Assembly (NCBI RefSeq): GCF_040448305.1
Contig: NZ_CP148752.1
Span: 4,868,501 to 4,932,500, forward strand
DNA length: 64,000 nt
DNA from: Pseudomonas fluorescens
Lineage (GTDB): Bacteria > Pseudomonadota > Gammaproteobacteria > Pseudomonadales > Pseudomonadaceae
Direction of reading: 5' to 3'
In this document: one piece after another, positions 46,753 through 56,213 of the stretch
How positions within the stretch are numbered: the stretch's first letter is position 1
Layout: each line of letters starts with the position of its first letter
The notes under the pieces: model-generated
What the model was told of the DNA's origin: nothing
What the model saw: the letters and a program-made list of their open reading frames with translations, nothing else
The model's database searches: none
Position numbers and translations under genes: made by a program

Positions 46753-47903
46753 GAGGTGGCTCCAGAGGATGGGACGGCTGTTCGGGAGGTGCCCAAGCGT
46801 TTGACCAGCGAGGCGCCGCGGTTGCGCATGGGCATTTCAATGAAGCGATAATTGAGTTCGCTCAGCAGCACGATCAGGCCGCCAGACATCAGCAACATCA
46901 GAATCGGATGGCCAGCCGGACTAGGCAGCCCGGCAGCCTGTAAACGGAAAATGAACTCACGAACCAGCAAGTAGGCCGGGATATGGATCAAGTAAATCCC
47001 GTAGGAACGGCTGCCGACCCACGTCATCAGATTTTTGAACACGCCGCGCGGCAACAGGTAATCGCGGTTGTAAGACGCGATCCAGACCAGCAGTGCGCAC
47101 AGCACCGCAATCACGCCGATCCGGTAAGAAGTGAAGGTGAAACGATCCGTCGCCATGAAACTGAGCAGCAGCGACACCGCGATCAGTGCGGCAACACCCG
47201 CCCATGGACGACGCAAGAATTTTGGCTCCCAGCGTAGGTACGACGGTTGCGTACTCCACATCGCCAACAGCACGCCAAGGGCCAGTGCGTCGGTGCGCAC
47301 CACCATCAGGATCGGCGTGCGCAAGGTCAACAACTGCACCGCCACCATCGCCAGCAACGCCCACACCAGGTGTTTGCGAAACAGCACGATCATCAGCGGG
47401 AACAGCAGGTAGAACTGCTCTTCCAGCGACAGGCTCCAGTACACGAAACTGGTGCCGTACTCGTAGCGATAAAAACTGTCGGCAAAGCGGAAGTTGGCGT
47501 ACTGGGCGACGCCGGCCAGGGTCGCCTGAAGGTTCGCGTGCAGGGTGCCGAACGCTCCGGAGCGGTTGAGAAAAAGGCATGCCAGCAGCATCAGCGCCAG
47601 CCATAACCAGGCCGACGGCAGCAATCGAAAGGCCCGTCGCAACCAGAAATTGCGCGTCTGTTGCCAATACTCCTGACGCGTGGTGCAGCGGCGCAGGGCC
47701 GGGATCAGGCTGCGGGCAATGACGAAACCCGAGATCGCGAAAAACAGATCCACGCCCCACCACGGCTGGCTGTACAGCGTGATGCTCTGCAGTAATGGAA
47801 CAGCCGCCGCGAACAGGCTGTCCTGCAGGTGATGAAACAGCACGCCAAGCACCGCAATACCGCGCAGCAACTCGATGTCCATGATCCGTTTTTCGTTGCT
47901 CAT
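46746..47903 (-). CDS. Acyltransferase family 3 (OafA-like; PA5458-like)
   Basis: The product is 385 residues, an integral inner-membrane protein with about ten hydrophobic segments. Family motifs are near the N-terminus: DIELLRGIAVLGVLFHHLQD (the His is the catalytic candidate) and WWGVDLFFAISGFVIARSL. Such enzymes transfer acetyl or similar groups to extracellular sugars. Overlaps with both neighbours (4 and 7 bases) indicate coupling. Its place in the operon suggests O-acylation of the D-rhamnan. Confidence 0.92.
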   Translation of the reverse strand: MSNEKRIMDIELLRGIAVLGVLFHHLQDSLFAAAVPLLQSITLYSQPWWGVDLFFAISGFVIARSLIPALRRCTTRQEYWQQTRNFWLRRAFRLLPSAWLWLALMLLACLFLNRSGAFGTLHANLQATLAGVAQYANFRFADSFYRYEYGTSFVYWSLSLEEQFYLLFPLMIVLFRKHLVWALLAMVAVQLLTLRTPILMVVRTDALALGVLLAMWSTQPSYLRWEPKFLRRPWAGVAALIAVSLLLSFMATDRFTFTSYRIGVIAVLCALLVWIASYNRDYLLPRGVFKNLMTWVGSRSYGIYLIHIPAYLLVREFIFRLQAAGLPSPAGHPILMLLMSGGLIVLLSELNYRFIEMPMRNRGASLVKRLGTSRTAVPSSGATSC

Positions 47904-48790
47904 GCGCCCTCCTGGACATGAGGTTTGCGGGCAATGATCACCTGGCTCTTGGGCATGAACCGGTCCAGCATCTGCTTGATCGCCAACCCGTCGGGCTGGG
48001 CCAGCAAGTCCTGCCAGGTTTTCGCCCAGCTCTCCATCAGCGGCGGATACGGCGCCTGAATCCGGTCGCGAACCGCGCCACCCAGATCGCGCCCGGCGGC
48101 ACGTTCACTGGCCCAGAAAAAAATCATGCCCATGACCCAGAAAAACCCGGTGGCCTGGCGATGCTCGATGACCAGGCCCGCGTCTTCCACCAGCGCGGCG
48201 AATCGCTCGGGGCTGAAAATCTGCACGTGATTGGGCGATTGAAAATAGCTGGCCGGGGCGATGCCTTTCTGCAAATGCTCGCCCACCGGGGACGGTACGC
48301 TCAGCAGGTACAGCGCGCCGGGACGGCCCATGCGCACCAGTTCGGCCATGAAGGGTTCTGGCTGATCGATGTGTTCGAGCACTTCCATGCACACGACTTT
48401 GCTCGCGCAACCATCGGCCAGAGGCAGCGGCAGGCTGTTGCTGACCAGACCGAGATTCGCTTTATCCGACTGCGCCCGCACTTGCCGCGCCAGGTCGCGG
48501 ACCTTGTCGTGCTCACTGTCGGTGAAGATCACCGACGCGCCTTGACGCACCGCAAATAAGGTCGCGACCCCTTCGCCGCAGCCGACATCCAGCAAGGTGT
48601 CGTCGGCGGTAATGGCAAACCCCTTGAGCAATTCGCCGCTGTCGCCCGAAAACCAGCCGTCATGCATTGCATCGTGCAAGCCCACATCTCTTGGCGACAC
48701 ACGGGATTGCTCGACCGGTGACGGCGACGGCGCGGGCCGGAGCTCGGGTTTCGTCTCTGCAAAGAAACGTCTGACCAATGCGCGAATCAT
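47900..48790 (-). CDS. Class I SAM methyltransferase (PA5457-like)
   Basis: The product is 296 residues. Motif I is LLDVGCGEGVATLF and post I KVVCMEVLEHIDQPEPF, a Methyltransf_11 protein. It is similar in layout to the methyltransferase at 45919, suggesting duplication followed by divergence. It overlaps both neighbours by 4 bases. Two methyltransferases fit with the known presence of O-methyl-rhamnose in the terminal part of the antigen in P. aeruginosa. Confidence 0.88.
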   Translation of the reverse strand: MIRALVRRFFAETKPELRPAPSPSPVEQSRVSPRDVGLHDAMHDGWFSGDSGELLKGFAITADDTLLDVGCGEGVATLFAVRQGASVIFTDSEHDKVRDLARQVRAQSDKANLGLVSNSLPLPLADGCASKVVCMEVLEHIDQPEPFMAELVRMGRPGALYLLSVPSPVGEHLQKGIAPASYFQSPNHVQIFSPERFAALVEDAGLVIEHRQATGFFWVMGMIFFWASERAAGRDLGGAVRDRIQAPYPPLMESWAKTWQDLLAQPDGLAIKQMLDRFMPKSQVIIARKPHVQEGA

Positions 48791-50082
48791 GCCTCAGGGG
48801 TTTCCACGACACGGTTTTCGAACAGGCGCTCAAAAAATACGCCAAGCCGCTGTCCGGCAGTGGCCTGGCTGCAGAATTTCTTGAGGCTGGCCACTGCGTG
48901 CACGGACATCTGTGCATAACGCCCTGGATCACCCTTGGCCACGTCATAGCTTGATTGGTAAGCCCTGCACAACGACGCCCAATTGGTGACGTAGCGCAAG
49001 GTACGAAACGCCCTGCGCGGGTCATGTGGCCAGGCCGTCAGCTCATCGGTGGAGTCAATCAGGAATGCATTATCGGCATCCAGATAATCGATCATCGCCG
49101 TGGTCCGTGGCGCCACCGCCGGTTTGCCACAGGACATGAACTCCATCAGCGGCAGACATTGGCCTTCGCCATAGGACGTGTTGACCACGTAACTCGTGGC
49201 TTGCACCAGCTGCTCATAGTCCGCGTCAGCCAGATAGCCGTAAATCAGCACGACCCGGCAGCGGTAAGACTGGTTTTTGTACAAGTGGTGAAGGATATCG
49301 GTCAGCGCTTCTTCGGCATCGTGGTGTGTCAATTTGAGCACCAGCGTTGCGTCCTCCACCTCGCGAAACGTCACGCAAAAGGCACTGAGCATGTCTTCCC
49401 AATTCTTGCGCCCATCACCGGGGTTGAACACCGAGGTGTAAATCACGCCGTCGAGGACCAACTCGTGTTCACTCGGCGGGGCCTCGAAATCAATACCCAC
49501 ACCTTCGCGAGTGGCCACGGGGCCAAAGGCTCGCAAGTCGAGTTCGCGGCTGTCTGCCAGCAACCCCTTGAGCGTCAATCGCACCTGACTGGCCAAGGGC
49601 TGACGTTGCAAGTGGGCGCCGCGCTCGGAAAACCGGTCCCATACCGGGGCCGGTACCGCGATGACAGGATAGTCGGCGCCCATCGCCTCACGCACCGCAT
49701 TCACGGTGTAGCTGGAATGGGTAATCGCCGCCCCCGCTGCCCGCAACACCGTGCGCCAGTCATTGAGCGGGTCACCGGCAAAGGGTTCGTTGGGGATGGT
49801 GCTGAATTCCCACGCGAACACCGGCAGCGTCGGGCAGGTGAAATTGACCGGTGTGCGGTGAGGCGGTGAGAACGACAGGAACACGCACACTTCACCACGG
49901 GACAAACAGTCCATGTACAAGGCATCGACTTCGGTCTGCGGGTCGCTGACTTCTACCACTCGCCCCAACCGCTCCAGCACGGGTCGGTACTCCTTGAGCA
50001 CGAAGTAATAGCTGTACTCCGAGCGGCCAAGGTTCTGGGCAATGGTGTGCTGGTTGGTTTCCGAATGAATGATGATCAGCAT
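48787..50082 (-). CDS. Glycosyltransferase (GT4-like; PA5456-like)
   Basis: The product is 431 residues from the ATG at 50082 (MLIIIHSETNQHTIAQ), which overlaps the stop of the upstream glycosyltransferase by 7 bases; an in-frame start further 5' lies inside that gene. The C-terminal half holds a GT-B donor-site pattern: SYGEGQCLPLMEFMSCGKPAV. The N-terminal segment GRSEYSYYFVLKEYRPVLE is nearly identical to that of the upstream protein (GRPEYSYYFVLKAYRPVLE), so the two are paralogues. It probably transfers sugars to the D-rhamnan chain end. Confidence 0.88.
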   Translation of the reverse strand: MLIIIHSETNQHTIAQNLGRSEYSYYFVLKEYRPVLERLGRVVEVSDPQTEVDALYMDCLSRGEVCVFLSFSPPHRTPVNFTCPTLPVFAWEFSTIPNEPFAGDPLNDWRTVLRAAGAAITHSSYTVNAVREAMGADYPVIAVPAPVWDRFSERGAHLQRQPLASQVRLTLKGLLADSRELDLRAFGPVATREGVGIDFEAPPSEHELVLDGVIYTSVFNPGDGRKNWEDMLSAFCVTFREVEDATLVLKLTHHDAEEALTDILHHLYKNQSYRCRVVLIYGYLADADYEQLVQATSYVVNTSYGEGQCLPLMEFMSCGKPAVAPRTTAMIDYLDADNAFLIDSTDELTAWPHDPRRAFRTLRYVTNWASLCRAYQSSYDVAKGDPGRYAQMSVHAVASLKKFCSQATAGQRLGVFFERLFENRVVETPEA

Positions 50083-51653
50083 GAGGCGGTATCCGTCACG
50101 GTTGCTGTCGGCAAAGCCTGTGGTGCCAGCCCGAAAAAATCTGCCATGCGTTTGTGCACCGGGGCGAAAGCGCAGTAATCGTGCATGCGCTCGACGGCGG
50201 CGAGGGACATGCGCTGATACTCCAGCGGTTGTTCCTTGGCCAGGCGGTAGCTGTTTTCGTAAGCGGTTTTCAGCGAACCCCAATCCGGCCGGTAACGCAG
50301 GGTGCGGTAGATGATGCGAGTGTCCTGCGGCCAGATGGTCAGCTCTTCGCTGGACTTGACCACAAACGCCACACGCTCATCGATGTAGTCCTCCATGGCC
50401 GTGTGATCCGGGGCAATTACCGGTTTACCGCTGGCCATGAACTCCATCAGCGGCAGGCACAGCCCTTCGCAGCGCGAGGCATTGACGTAGTAACTGGCGG
50501 CTTCGTACAGCCTGGCGTATTGCGGGTCGTCCAGGTAGCCGTGCATGACTACCACCCGACAGGCGAACGGCGAAAGCTGCGCGAGCAACGTCATCAGCTC
50601 GTCGTGGTAGGACGACAGATCGCTTTGGGTAATTTTCAGCACCAGCGTCGCGTCAGACGTTTCGCGGAACGCCCAGCAAAATGCGGTGATCAATTGATGC
50701 CAGTTCTTGCGACCGTCACGCGGGTTGAACACAGTGACGTACACCACACCGTCAACCTGTGTTTCGACCTGGGCGGTGGTGTCCGGCCACTGTCGCGGTT
50801 CTGGCTCGGGTACTGCAATCGTCTGCGGGCCGGCGATGGCCGGCAACCAGTCAGCGAGACGTTCGTGGGCGGCTTGCGACAACAAGTCGCGAATCCCTTC
50901 CCAGTACCACTGGCTTAGAAAATGCGTGCGATGCACCGGGATCGGCAGCGATTTACCTTTGTCCAGGCGCCACATATGCAGGTAATGGCGGGCAATCACA
51001 AAGCGGCGCTTGAGCGTCAGCGGCGGTGGCTTCAATGCCTTCAGTTCAGCCTCGAGCGCCGCCAGTTCCTCGGCGGTCGGCACGACGGGAATCAGTGCAT
51101 CGGCGTTCAGCCCGAGTGTGCGCGTATCGAAGATGCAACCCTTGATGTCCAGGGTCGAGCCGGTGCTGATCGGGGCGCTGGTGTGGCGACTACGAATGTC
51201 GGCGAAGTTTTCCCACAACGGCGTCGGCAACACCAACACCGGAAAATCTTCGCCCATGGCCCGACGAATCGCCCGGGCGGTATGGCTGGAGAGTGTGATC
51301 ACCCGGCCCTGCCGCGCCAGCATTTGCGTCCAGTCCTGGCGCGGGTCGTTATCCCATTGTTCATCGGGAATCGAATCAAACTCCCAGGCCACCACGCAGA
51401 TCGTCGGGCACTCAAGGTCGTTCGGGGTTTTCTGCGGCGGCGTAAACGACAGGAACAGACTGTCTTCGCCGGCGGCCAATAATTGTTTGTAGAGCGGATC
51501 GACCTCGGCGGTGGAGGACACCACATGCACTCGCCCAAGGCTTTCGAGTACAGGGCGATACGCCTTGAGCACGAAGTAGTAACTGTACTCGGGACGGCCG
51601 AGACTCTGGCTGATGGAGCTGTCGTTGACGTCGGAGTAAAGAATGAAATTCAT
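50076..51653 (-). CDS. Glycosyltransferase (GT4-like; PA5455-like)
   Basis: The product is 525 residues from the ATG at 51653 (MNFILYSDVNDSSISQSL). The donor-site pattern near the C-terminus is SRCEGLCLPLMEFMASGKPVI. A region around 215-300 (ALEAELKALKPPPLTLKRR...) is an insertion not seen in the paralogue downstream. It is first in the five-gene minus-strand operon, divergent from rmd across a 397-base gap. Role inferred by synteny with P. aeruginosa. Confidence 0.88.
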   Translation of the reverse strand: MNFILYSDVNDSSISQSLGRPEYSYYFVLKAYRPVLESLGRVHVVSSTAEVDPLYKQLLAAGEDSLFLSFTPPQKTPNDLECPTICVVAWEFDSIPDEQWDNDPRQDWTQMLARQGRVITLSSHTARAIRRAMGEDFPVLVLPTPLWENFADIRSRHTSAPISTGSTLDIKGCIFDTRTLGLNADALIPVVPTAEELAALEAELKALKPPPLTLKRRFVIARHYLHMWRLDKGKSLPIPVHRTHFLSQWYWEGIRDLLSQAAHERLADWLPAIAGPQTIAVPEPEPRQWPDTTAQVETQVDGVVYVTVFNPRDGRKNWHQLITAFCWAFRETSDATLVLKITQSDLSSYHDELMTLLAQLSPFACRVVVMHGYLDDPQYARLYEAASYYVNASRCEGLCLPLMEFMASGKPVIAPDHTAMEDYIDERVAFVVKSSEELTIWPQDTRIIYRTLRYRPDWGSLKTAYENSYRLAKEQPLEYQRMSLAAVERMHDYCAFAPVHKRMADFFGLAPQALPTATVTDTASC

Positions 51654-52050
51654 GGCATCCCACGGTGACGCCGCCATCCCGGCAGCCTCACGCTATGACG
51701 GGGAGGATACGGTTCGAGTCAGTGTTTACTGGCGCTCGTCCATCGTCTTGCTGCCCGTCTTCGTTCTTGTTTTAGTGGTCAGTTTCTCGCAGTTTCGAAG
51801 CGACGCTGCCGAACCCCGGGTAATCGTGACGAGGGGCATTCTAACCACATCCGTTGAGGATTCGTGAACCGCCCGACGAGAATAAATCAGGCTACGCTGA
51901 CGAGAACTGATCAGTCACGATTGGACCTGTTGAAATTGCTGAGCAAATGGCACAGATTGGCTACCAAACAACTACAACAAAACATTTCACCTGTCTTTGC
52001 GAGCGATCCTGTTGATTCGTGAGACCCTTCCATTAAGTCTGTAGGAATGG
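51654..52050. other. Divergent intergenic region of the two polysaccharide operons
   Basis: About 400 bases between the capping-gene operon and rmd. It must hold both promoters. Lower GC stretches (around 51880-52040) fit promoter DNA. No REP, no clear sigma-54 element, and no gene I could support; a short frame encoding a hydrophobic stretch is present but unconvincing. Confidence 0.5.
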
Positions 52051-52992
52051 ATGAAATGTATGACCGGGGGGTCGCTGTTGAAAAAACGTCTGTTTGTCAC
52101 GGGCCTGACTGGATTCGTAGGACAACACATCCAATCGCGTTTGCAGGCTGATGCCTCGGAATGGGAGCTTCTGCCTGCTCCTGGCCGCTACGATCTCGCC
52201 GCGCCGGACAGCCTCGAAGGCTTGTGGCCGGAAATGCCCGATGCGGTGATTCACCTGGCAGGCCAGACTTTCGTCCCGGAGGCCTTTCGTGATCCGGCGC
52301 GCACTCTGAACATCAATCTGCTGGGCACCCTGAACCTGCTGCAAGCCCTCAAGGCGCGCGGATTCACCGGCACGTTTCTGTACGTCAGCTCCGGTGATGT
52401 CTATGGCCAGGTCACTGAAGCCGATTTGCCCATCACTGAATTGCAGCCACCCTGTCCGCGCAACCCATACGCCGTGAGCAAACTGTCGGCCGAGTTCCTG
52501 AGCTTGCAATGGGGCCTGAGCGAAGACTGGCCCGTACTGGTCGCCCGCCCGTTCAACCACATCGGAACCGGGCAGAAAGACAGCTTCGTCATCGCCAGCG
52601 CCGCCCGTCAGATCTGCCGGATCAAGCAAGGCCTGCAAGGGCCACAGCTGGAGGTCGGGGACATCGACGTCACGCGCGATTTCCTCGATGTCGGGGACGT
52701 GGTCTCGGCCTACCTGGCCTTGCTGGAAAAAGGTACGCCGGGGCAGGTCTACAACATTTGCTCGGGACGCGAGCAGAGCATTCGCAGTTTGATCGAACAG
52801 CTGGCAGATCTTGCCCAGGTCGACCTGCAACTGGTCCAGGACCCTGCGCGCCTTCGCCGCGCGGATCAGCGTCGGGTGTGTGGCAGCCCTGCGAGGCTGG
52901 CCCAAACCACCGAATGGAAGCCTGAAATCACAACACAACAATCCCTGCGGGCGATCCTGTCCGACTGGGAGAAGCGAGTACGACAAGAATGA
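52051..52992 (+). CDS. rmd: GDP-6-deoxy-D-lyxo-4-hexulose reductase (GDP-D-rhamnose synthesis)
   Basis: An extended SDR of 313 residues from the ATG at 52051, or 304 from a TTG at 52078 that has GGGGGG 6 bases upstream and gives the usual Rmd length, with KKRLFVTGLTGFVG at the start. I list the ATG but regard the TTG as equally likely. The NAD(P) motif is GLTGFVGQ, and the catalytic YxxxK is YAVSK, after SSGDVYG. Reduces the 4-keto product of Gmd to GDP-D-rhamnose in the cytoplasm. First gene of the rhamnan operon, overlapping gmd by 4 bases. Confidence 0.93.
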   Translation: MKCMTGGSLLKKRLFVTGLTGFVGQHIQSRLQADASEWELLPAPGRYDLAAPDSLEGLWPEMPDAVIHLAGQTFVPEAFRDPARTLNINLLGTLNLLQALKARGFTGTFLYVSSGDVYGQVTEADLPITELQPPCPRNPYAVSKLSAEFLSLQWGLSEDWPVLVARPFNHIGTGQKDSFVIASAARQICRIKQGLQGPQLEVGDIDVTRDFLDVGDVVSAYLALLEKGTPGQVYNICSGREQSIRSLIEQLADLAQVDLQLVQDPARLRRADQRRVCGSPARLAQTTEWKPEITTQQSLRAILSDWEKRVRQE

Positions 52993-53969
52993 CTAAAAGT
53001 GCATTGATCACAGGTATCACCGGCCAGGATGGCGCTTATCTGGCGAAACTGTTGCTCGACAAGGGCTACAAAGTCCACGGCCTGGTAGCGCGTCGCAGCA
53101 GCGACTCGCGCTGGCGCCTGCGCGAGATGGGGGTCGAGGCGGACATCGTCTACCTGGACGGCGATATGGCCGATGCCTGTTCAGTGCAGCGCGCGGTGAT
53201 CAAGTCGGCGCCGGACGAGGTCTACAACCTTGCCGCGCAAAGCTTTGTCGCGGCCTCCTGGGATCAACCGGTGACCACCGGCATCGTCGACGGCCTGGGT
53301 GTTACCCACCTGCTCGAAGCGATCCGTCAGTTCAGCCCGCACACGCGTTTCTACCAGGCCTCCACCAGCGAAATGTTCGGCCTGATCCAGGCCGAGCAGC
53401 AGGACGAGAACACGCCGTTCTATCCGCGCAGCCCTTATGGCGTGGCCAAGCTGTACGGCCACTGGATCACCGTGAACTACCGCGAAAGCTTCAACCTGCA
53501 CGCCAGCAGCGGCATTCTGTTCAACCATGAATCACCGCTGCGCGGCATCGAGTTCGTGACGCGCAAAGTCACCGACGCCGCCGCCCGCATCAAGCAGGGC
53601 AAGCAGGGCAAGCAGCAGGAACTGCGTCTGGGCAACATCGACGCCAAGCGCGACTGGGGCTTTGCCGGGGATTACGTCGAAGCCATGTGGCTGATGCTGC
53701 AACAGGACAAACCCGACGACTTCGTGGTGGCCACTGGCGTCACCACCACCGTGCGCGAGATGTGCCGGATCGCCTTCGATCACGTGGGCCTGAACTACCG
53801 CGATTACGTGAAGATCGACCCGGCGTTCTTCCGCCCGGCCGAAGTCGAAGTGCTGCTCGGCAACCCGGCCAAGGCCCAGCGTGTGCTGGGCTGGAAACCT
53901 AAAACCGATCTGGATACCTTGATCCGCATGATGATGGATGCGGACATGAAACGCGTCGCCAAGGAGTAG
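52989..53969 (+). CDS. gmd: GDP-mannose 4,6-dehydratase
   Basis: The product is 326 residues. Motifs are ALITGITGQDGAYL (NADP binding), STSEMFG with Thr/Glu of the active site, YGVAKLYGHW (YxxxK) and NHESPLRG. Converts GDP-D-mannose to GDP-4-keto-6-deoxymannose, the first committed step to GDP-D-rhamnose. Translationally coupled to rmd (ATGA) and followed by the mannose-1-phosphate guanylyltransferase at 3 bases spacing. Confidence 0.96.
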   Translation: MTKSALITGITGQDGAYLAKLLLDKGYKVHGLVARRSSDSRWRLREMGVEADIVYLDGDMADACSVQRAVIKSAPDEVYNLAAQSFVAASWDQPVTTGIVDGLGVTHLLEAIRQFSPHTRFYQASTSEMFGLIQAEQQDENTPFYPRSPYGVAKLYGHWITVNYRESFNLHASSGILFNHESPLRGIEFVTRKVTDAAARIKQGKQGKQQELRLGNIDAKRDWGFAGDYVEAMWLMLQQDKPDDFVVATGVTTTVREMCRIAFDHVGLNYRDYVKIDPAFFRPAEVEVLLGNPAKAQRVLGWKPKTDLDTLIRMMMDADMKRVAKE

Positions 53970-53972
53970 GCC

Positions 53973-55415
53973 ATGCTGATTCCCGTGATTCTCTCCGGCG
54001 GTGCCGGGACAAGGTTGTGGCCGGTGTCGCGTGAAGGCCATCCCAAACCGTTCATGGCCTTGCCTGACGGCCAGTCGCTGCTGGGCAAGACCTATCGGCG
54101 GGCCGCGGAGCTGCTCGACGGCTGGGGCGATATCGTCACGGTGACCAACCGCGAGTACTACTTCCAGAGCAAGGATCACTTTCGGGACGCGCACCTGGGC
54201 CGTCATCGCGGGCATTTCCTGCTGGAGCCGACGGGGCGCAATACGGCGCCGGCCATTGCCGCCGCCGCCCTCTCCCTGCAGGCCCTGCATGGTGACGACG
54301 CGATCATGCTGGTCATGCCCGCCGACCACCTGATCGTCAATGTCGATGCCCTGAAGGACGCGGTCGAGCATGCCGTGACATTGGCCAGGCGCGGTCACCT
54401 GGTGACCTTCGGGGTCGTGCCGACCGCTGCGGAAACCGGTTTTGGCTACATTGAAGCCGGCACATCGCTGGACGATAAAGGCGCTGCCCGCGTGCGGCGC
54501 TTCGTCGAAAAACCCGACCTGCAAACCGCGACGCATTACGTTGAAAGCGGCAACTTCCTGTGGAACTCCGGGATGTTCTGCTTCTCGGTCGCCAGCCTGC
54601 TGGCCGAACTGCAAACCCATGCTCCCGCCTTGCTGGAGCAGACGCAGACCTGCATGGCCGCCAGCGCTGCGGTGGAAAACGCGGGGAGCCTGCAACAGGA
54701 ACTGTCGCCGGCCCTGTTTGGCGAAATCATGGACATTTCCATCGACTACGCGTTGATGGAGCGCTCCGACAAGGTGGTCGTCGTGCCGGCCCGTTTCGAC
54801 TGGAGCGACATCGGCTCCTGGGGTGCGGTGGCTGCGCTGGTACCGGCGGATGCACAAAACAACCGCGCCGTCGGCGAGTCGATTTTCATCGACAGCCACA
54901 ACAACTTCGTCCAGAGCGATAACCGTCTGGTCGCGACCGTGGGCGTGGATAACCTGATCATCGTCGACACCGCCGACGCGGTGCTGGTGGCCCACGCCGA
55001 CCGCGCCCAGGATGTGCGCCGTGTGGCCAGGCAACTCAAGGACAAAGAGCACGAAGCCTATCGCCTGCACCGTACGGTCAGCCGGCCATGGGGCACCTAC
55101 ACCGTGCTGGAAGAAGGCCCCCGCTTCAAGATCAAACGCATCGTGGTCAAGCCCGGCGCCAAGTTGTCGCTGCAGATGCACCATCATCGCAATGAACACT
55201 GGGTGGTGGTCGAAGGCATGGCCAAGGTCACCAACAATGGCACCGGCACGCACCTGGTGGCCAAGAACGAATCGACCTTCATTGCTGCCGGTCACAAGCA
55301 TCGCCTGGAGAATCCCGGCGTGATTGACCTGGTGATCATCGAAGTGCAAAGCGGCGAGTACCTGGGAGAGGACGACATTGTCCGCTTCGAAGATCAATAC
55401 GGCAGGACGGATTGA
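53973..55415 (+). CDS. wbpW: Mannose-1-phosphate guanylyltransferase/mannose-6-phosphate isomerase
   Basis: The product is 480 residues, a type II bifunctional protein. The pyrophosphorylase motif is LSGGAGTRLWPVSREGHPKPF-like (split here as GGAGTRLWPVSRE, then HPKPF), and EKPDL and GNFLWNSGMF follow. The C-terminal isomerase cupin has RPWGTYTVLEEG and QMHHHRNEHWVVVEG. It supplies GDP-mannose to Gmd. Homologues include AlgA and WbpW; the WbpW name is chosen by locus position. Stop is adjacent to the wzm ATG. Confidence 0.92.
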   Translation: MLIPVILSGGAGTRLWPVSREGHPKPFMALPDGQSLLGKTYRRAAELLDGWGDIVTVTNREYYFQSKDHFRDAHLGRHRGHFLLEPTGRNTAPAIAAAALSLQALHGDDAIMLVMPADHLIVNVDALKDAVEHAVTLARRGHLVTFGVVPTAAETGFGYIEAGTSLDDKGAARVRRFVEKPDLQTATHYVESGNFLWNSGMFCFSVASLLAELQTHAPALLEQTQTCMAASAAVENAGSLQQELSPALFGEIMDISIDYALMERSDKVVVVPARFDWSDIGSWGAVAALVPADAQNNRAVGESIFIDSHNNFVQSDNRLVATVGVDNLIIVDTADAVLVAHADRAQDVRRVARQLKDKEHEAYRLHRTVSRPWGTYTVLEEGPRFKIKRIVVKPGAKLSLQMHHHRNEHWVVVEGMAKVTNNGTGTHLVAKNESTFIAAGHKHRLENPGVIDLVIIEVQSGEYLGEDDIVRFEDQYGRTD

Positions 55416-56213
55416 ATGCTGCTTTCCCTTTACCGCACGCTGAGCAGCTATCGAGGGTTCATTCTCGGTAGCGTCCAGCGAGAGTTTCAGGCGCGTTATC
55501 GCAATTCGTTGTTCGGTGCCCTGTGGACCGTGCTCAATCCGCTGTCGATGATCATTGTCTACACCGTGATTTTTTCCCAGATCATGCGCGCGCGTTTGCC
55601 AGGGGTAGATGACGGCATGGCCTACAGCATCTACCTCTGCGCCGGGTTGCTGACCTGGGGCTTGTTCGCGGAAATCACCGTGCGCAGCCAGAACATGTTT
55701 CTGGATAACGCCAACCTGCTGAAAAAAATCAGCTTTCCACGGATCTGCCTGCCGGTGATCGTGCTGTTGAATGCCGGTATCAACTTCGCAATCATCATCG
55801 GCTTGTTTCTCGGTTTTCTGTTGATCACCGGTCGACTACCGGGCCTGGCGCTGTTGGCGCTCATTCCTCTGCTGGCGCTACAGGTGATGTTCTGTGCCGG
55901 GTTGGGGATTATTCTTGGCGTATTGAATGTGTTTTTTCGCGATGTCGGGCAATTTTTCGCCATCTGTCTGCAATTCTGGTTCTGGCTGACGCCAATCGTT
56001 TACCCGATGAGCATCCTGCCCGACTGGGTGCAGCGCTTGCTGCAATTCAACCCCCTGACCAACCTGATCACCAGCTACCAGAACATCTTCCTGTACGGCC
56101 AATGGCCCGTCTGGAGTTCGCTGCTGCCGATCATGGTCGCCAGCGTATTGCTCTTCGTCATCGGCCTGCGGCTGTTTCGACAGAGGGTCGGTGAAATGGT
56201 GGATGAACTCTGA
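55416..56213 (+). CDS. wzm: Polysaccharide ABC exporter, permease
   Basis: The product is 265 residues with six hydrophobic segments of the ABC2 membrane type. It contains the conserved N-terminal stretch REFQARYRNSLFGALWTVLNP and the C-terminal NPLTNLITSYQ. Forms the channel that carries the finished D-rhamnan on undecaprenyl phosphate to the periplasm. Its stop codon overlaps the wzt start by one base. Confidence 0.95.
   Translation: MLLSLYRTLSSYRGFILGSVQREFQARYRNSLFGALWTVLNPLSMIIVYTVIFSQIMRARLPGVDDGMAYSIYLCAGLLTWGLFAEITVRSQNMFLDNANLLKKISFPRICLPVIVLLNAGINFAIIIGLFLGFLLITGRLPGLALLALIPLLALQVMFCAGLGIILGVLNVFFRDVGQFFAICLQFWFWLTPIVYPMSILPDWVQRLLQFNPLTNLITSYQNIFLYGQWPVWSSLLPIMVASVLLFVIGLRLFRQRVGEMVDEL

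Noticed and set aside
51643..51867. A 74-codon frame with a hydrophobic segment in the divergent gap before rmd
   Set aside because: It starts inside the opposite gene, has no convincing ribosome site and I recognise no homologue; probably chance.
51937..51962. TGGCACAGATTGGCT as a possible sigma-54 promoter upstream of rmd
   Set aside because: The -24 TGGCAC is present at 51947 but the GC of the -12 element is one base too close and TTGC is lacking.
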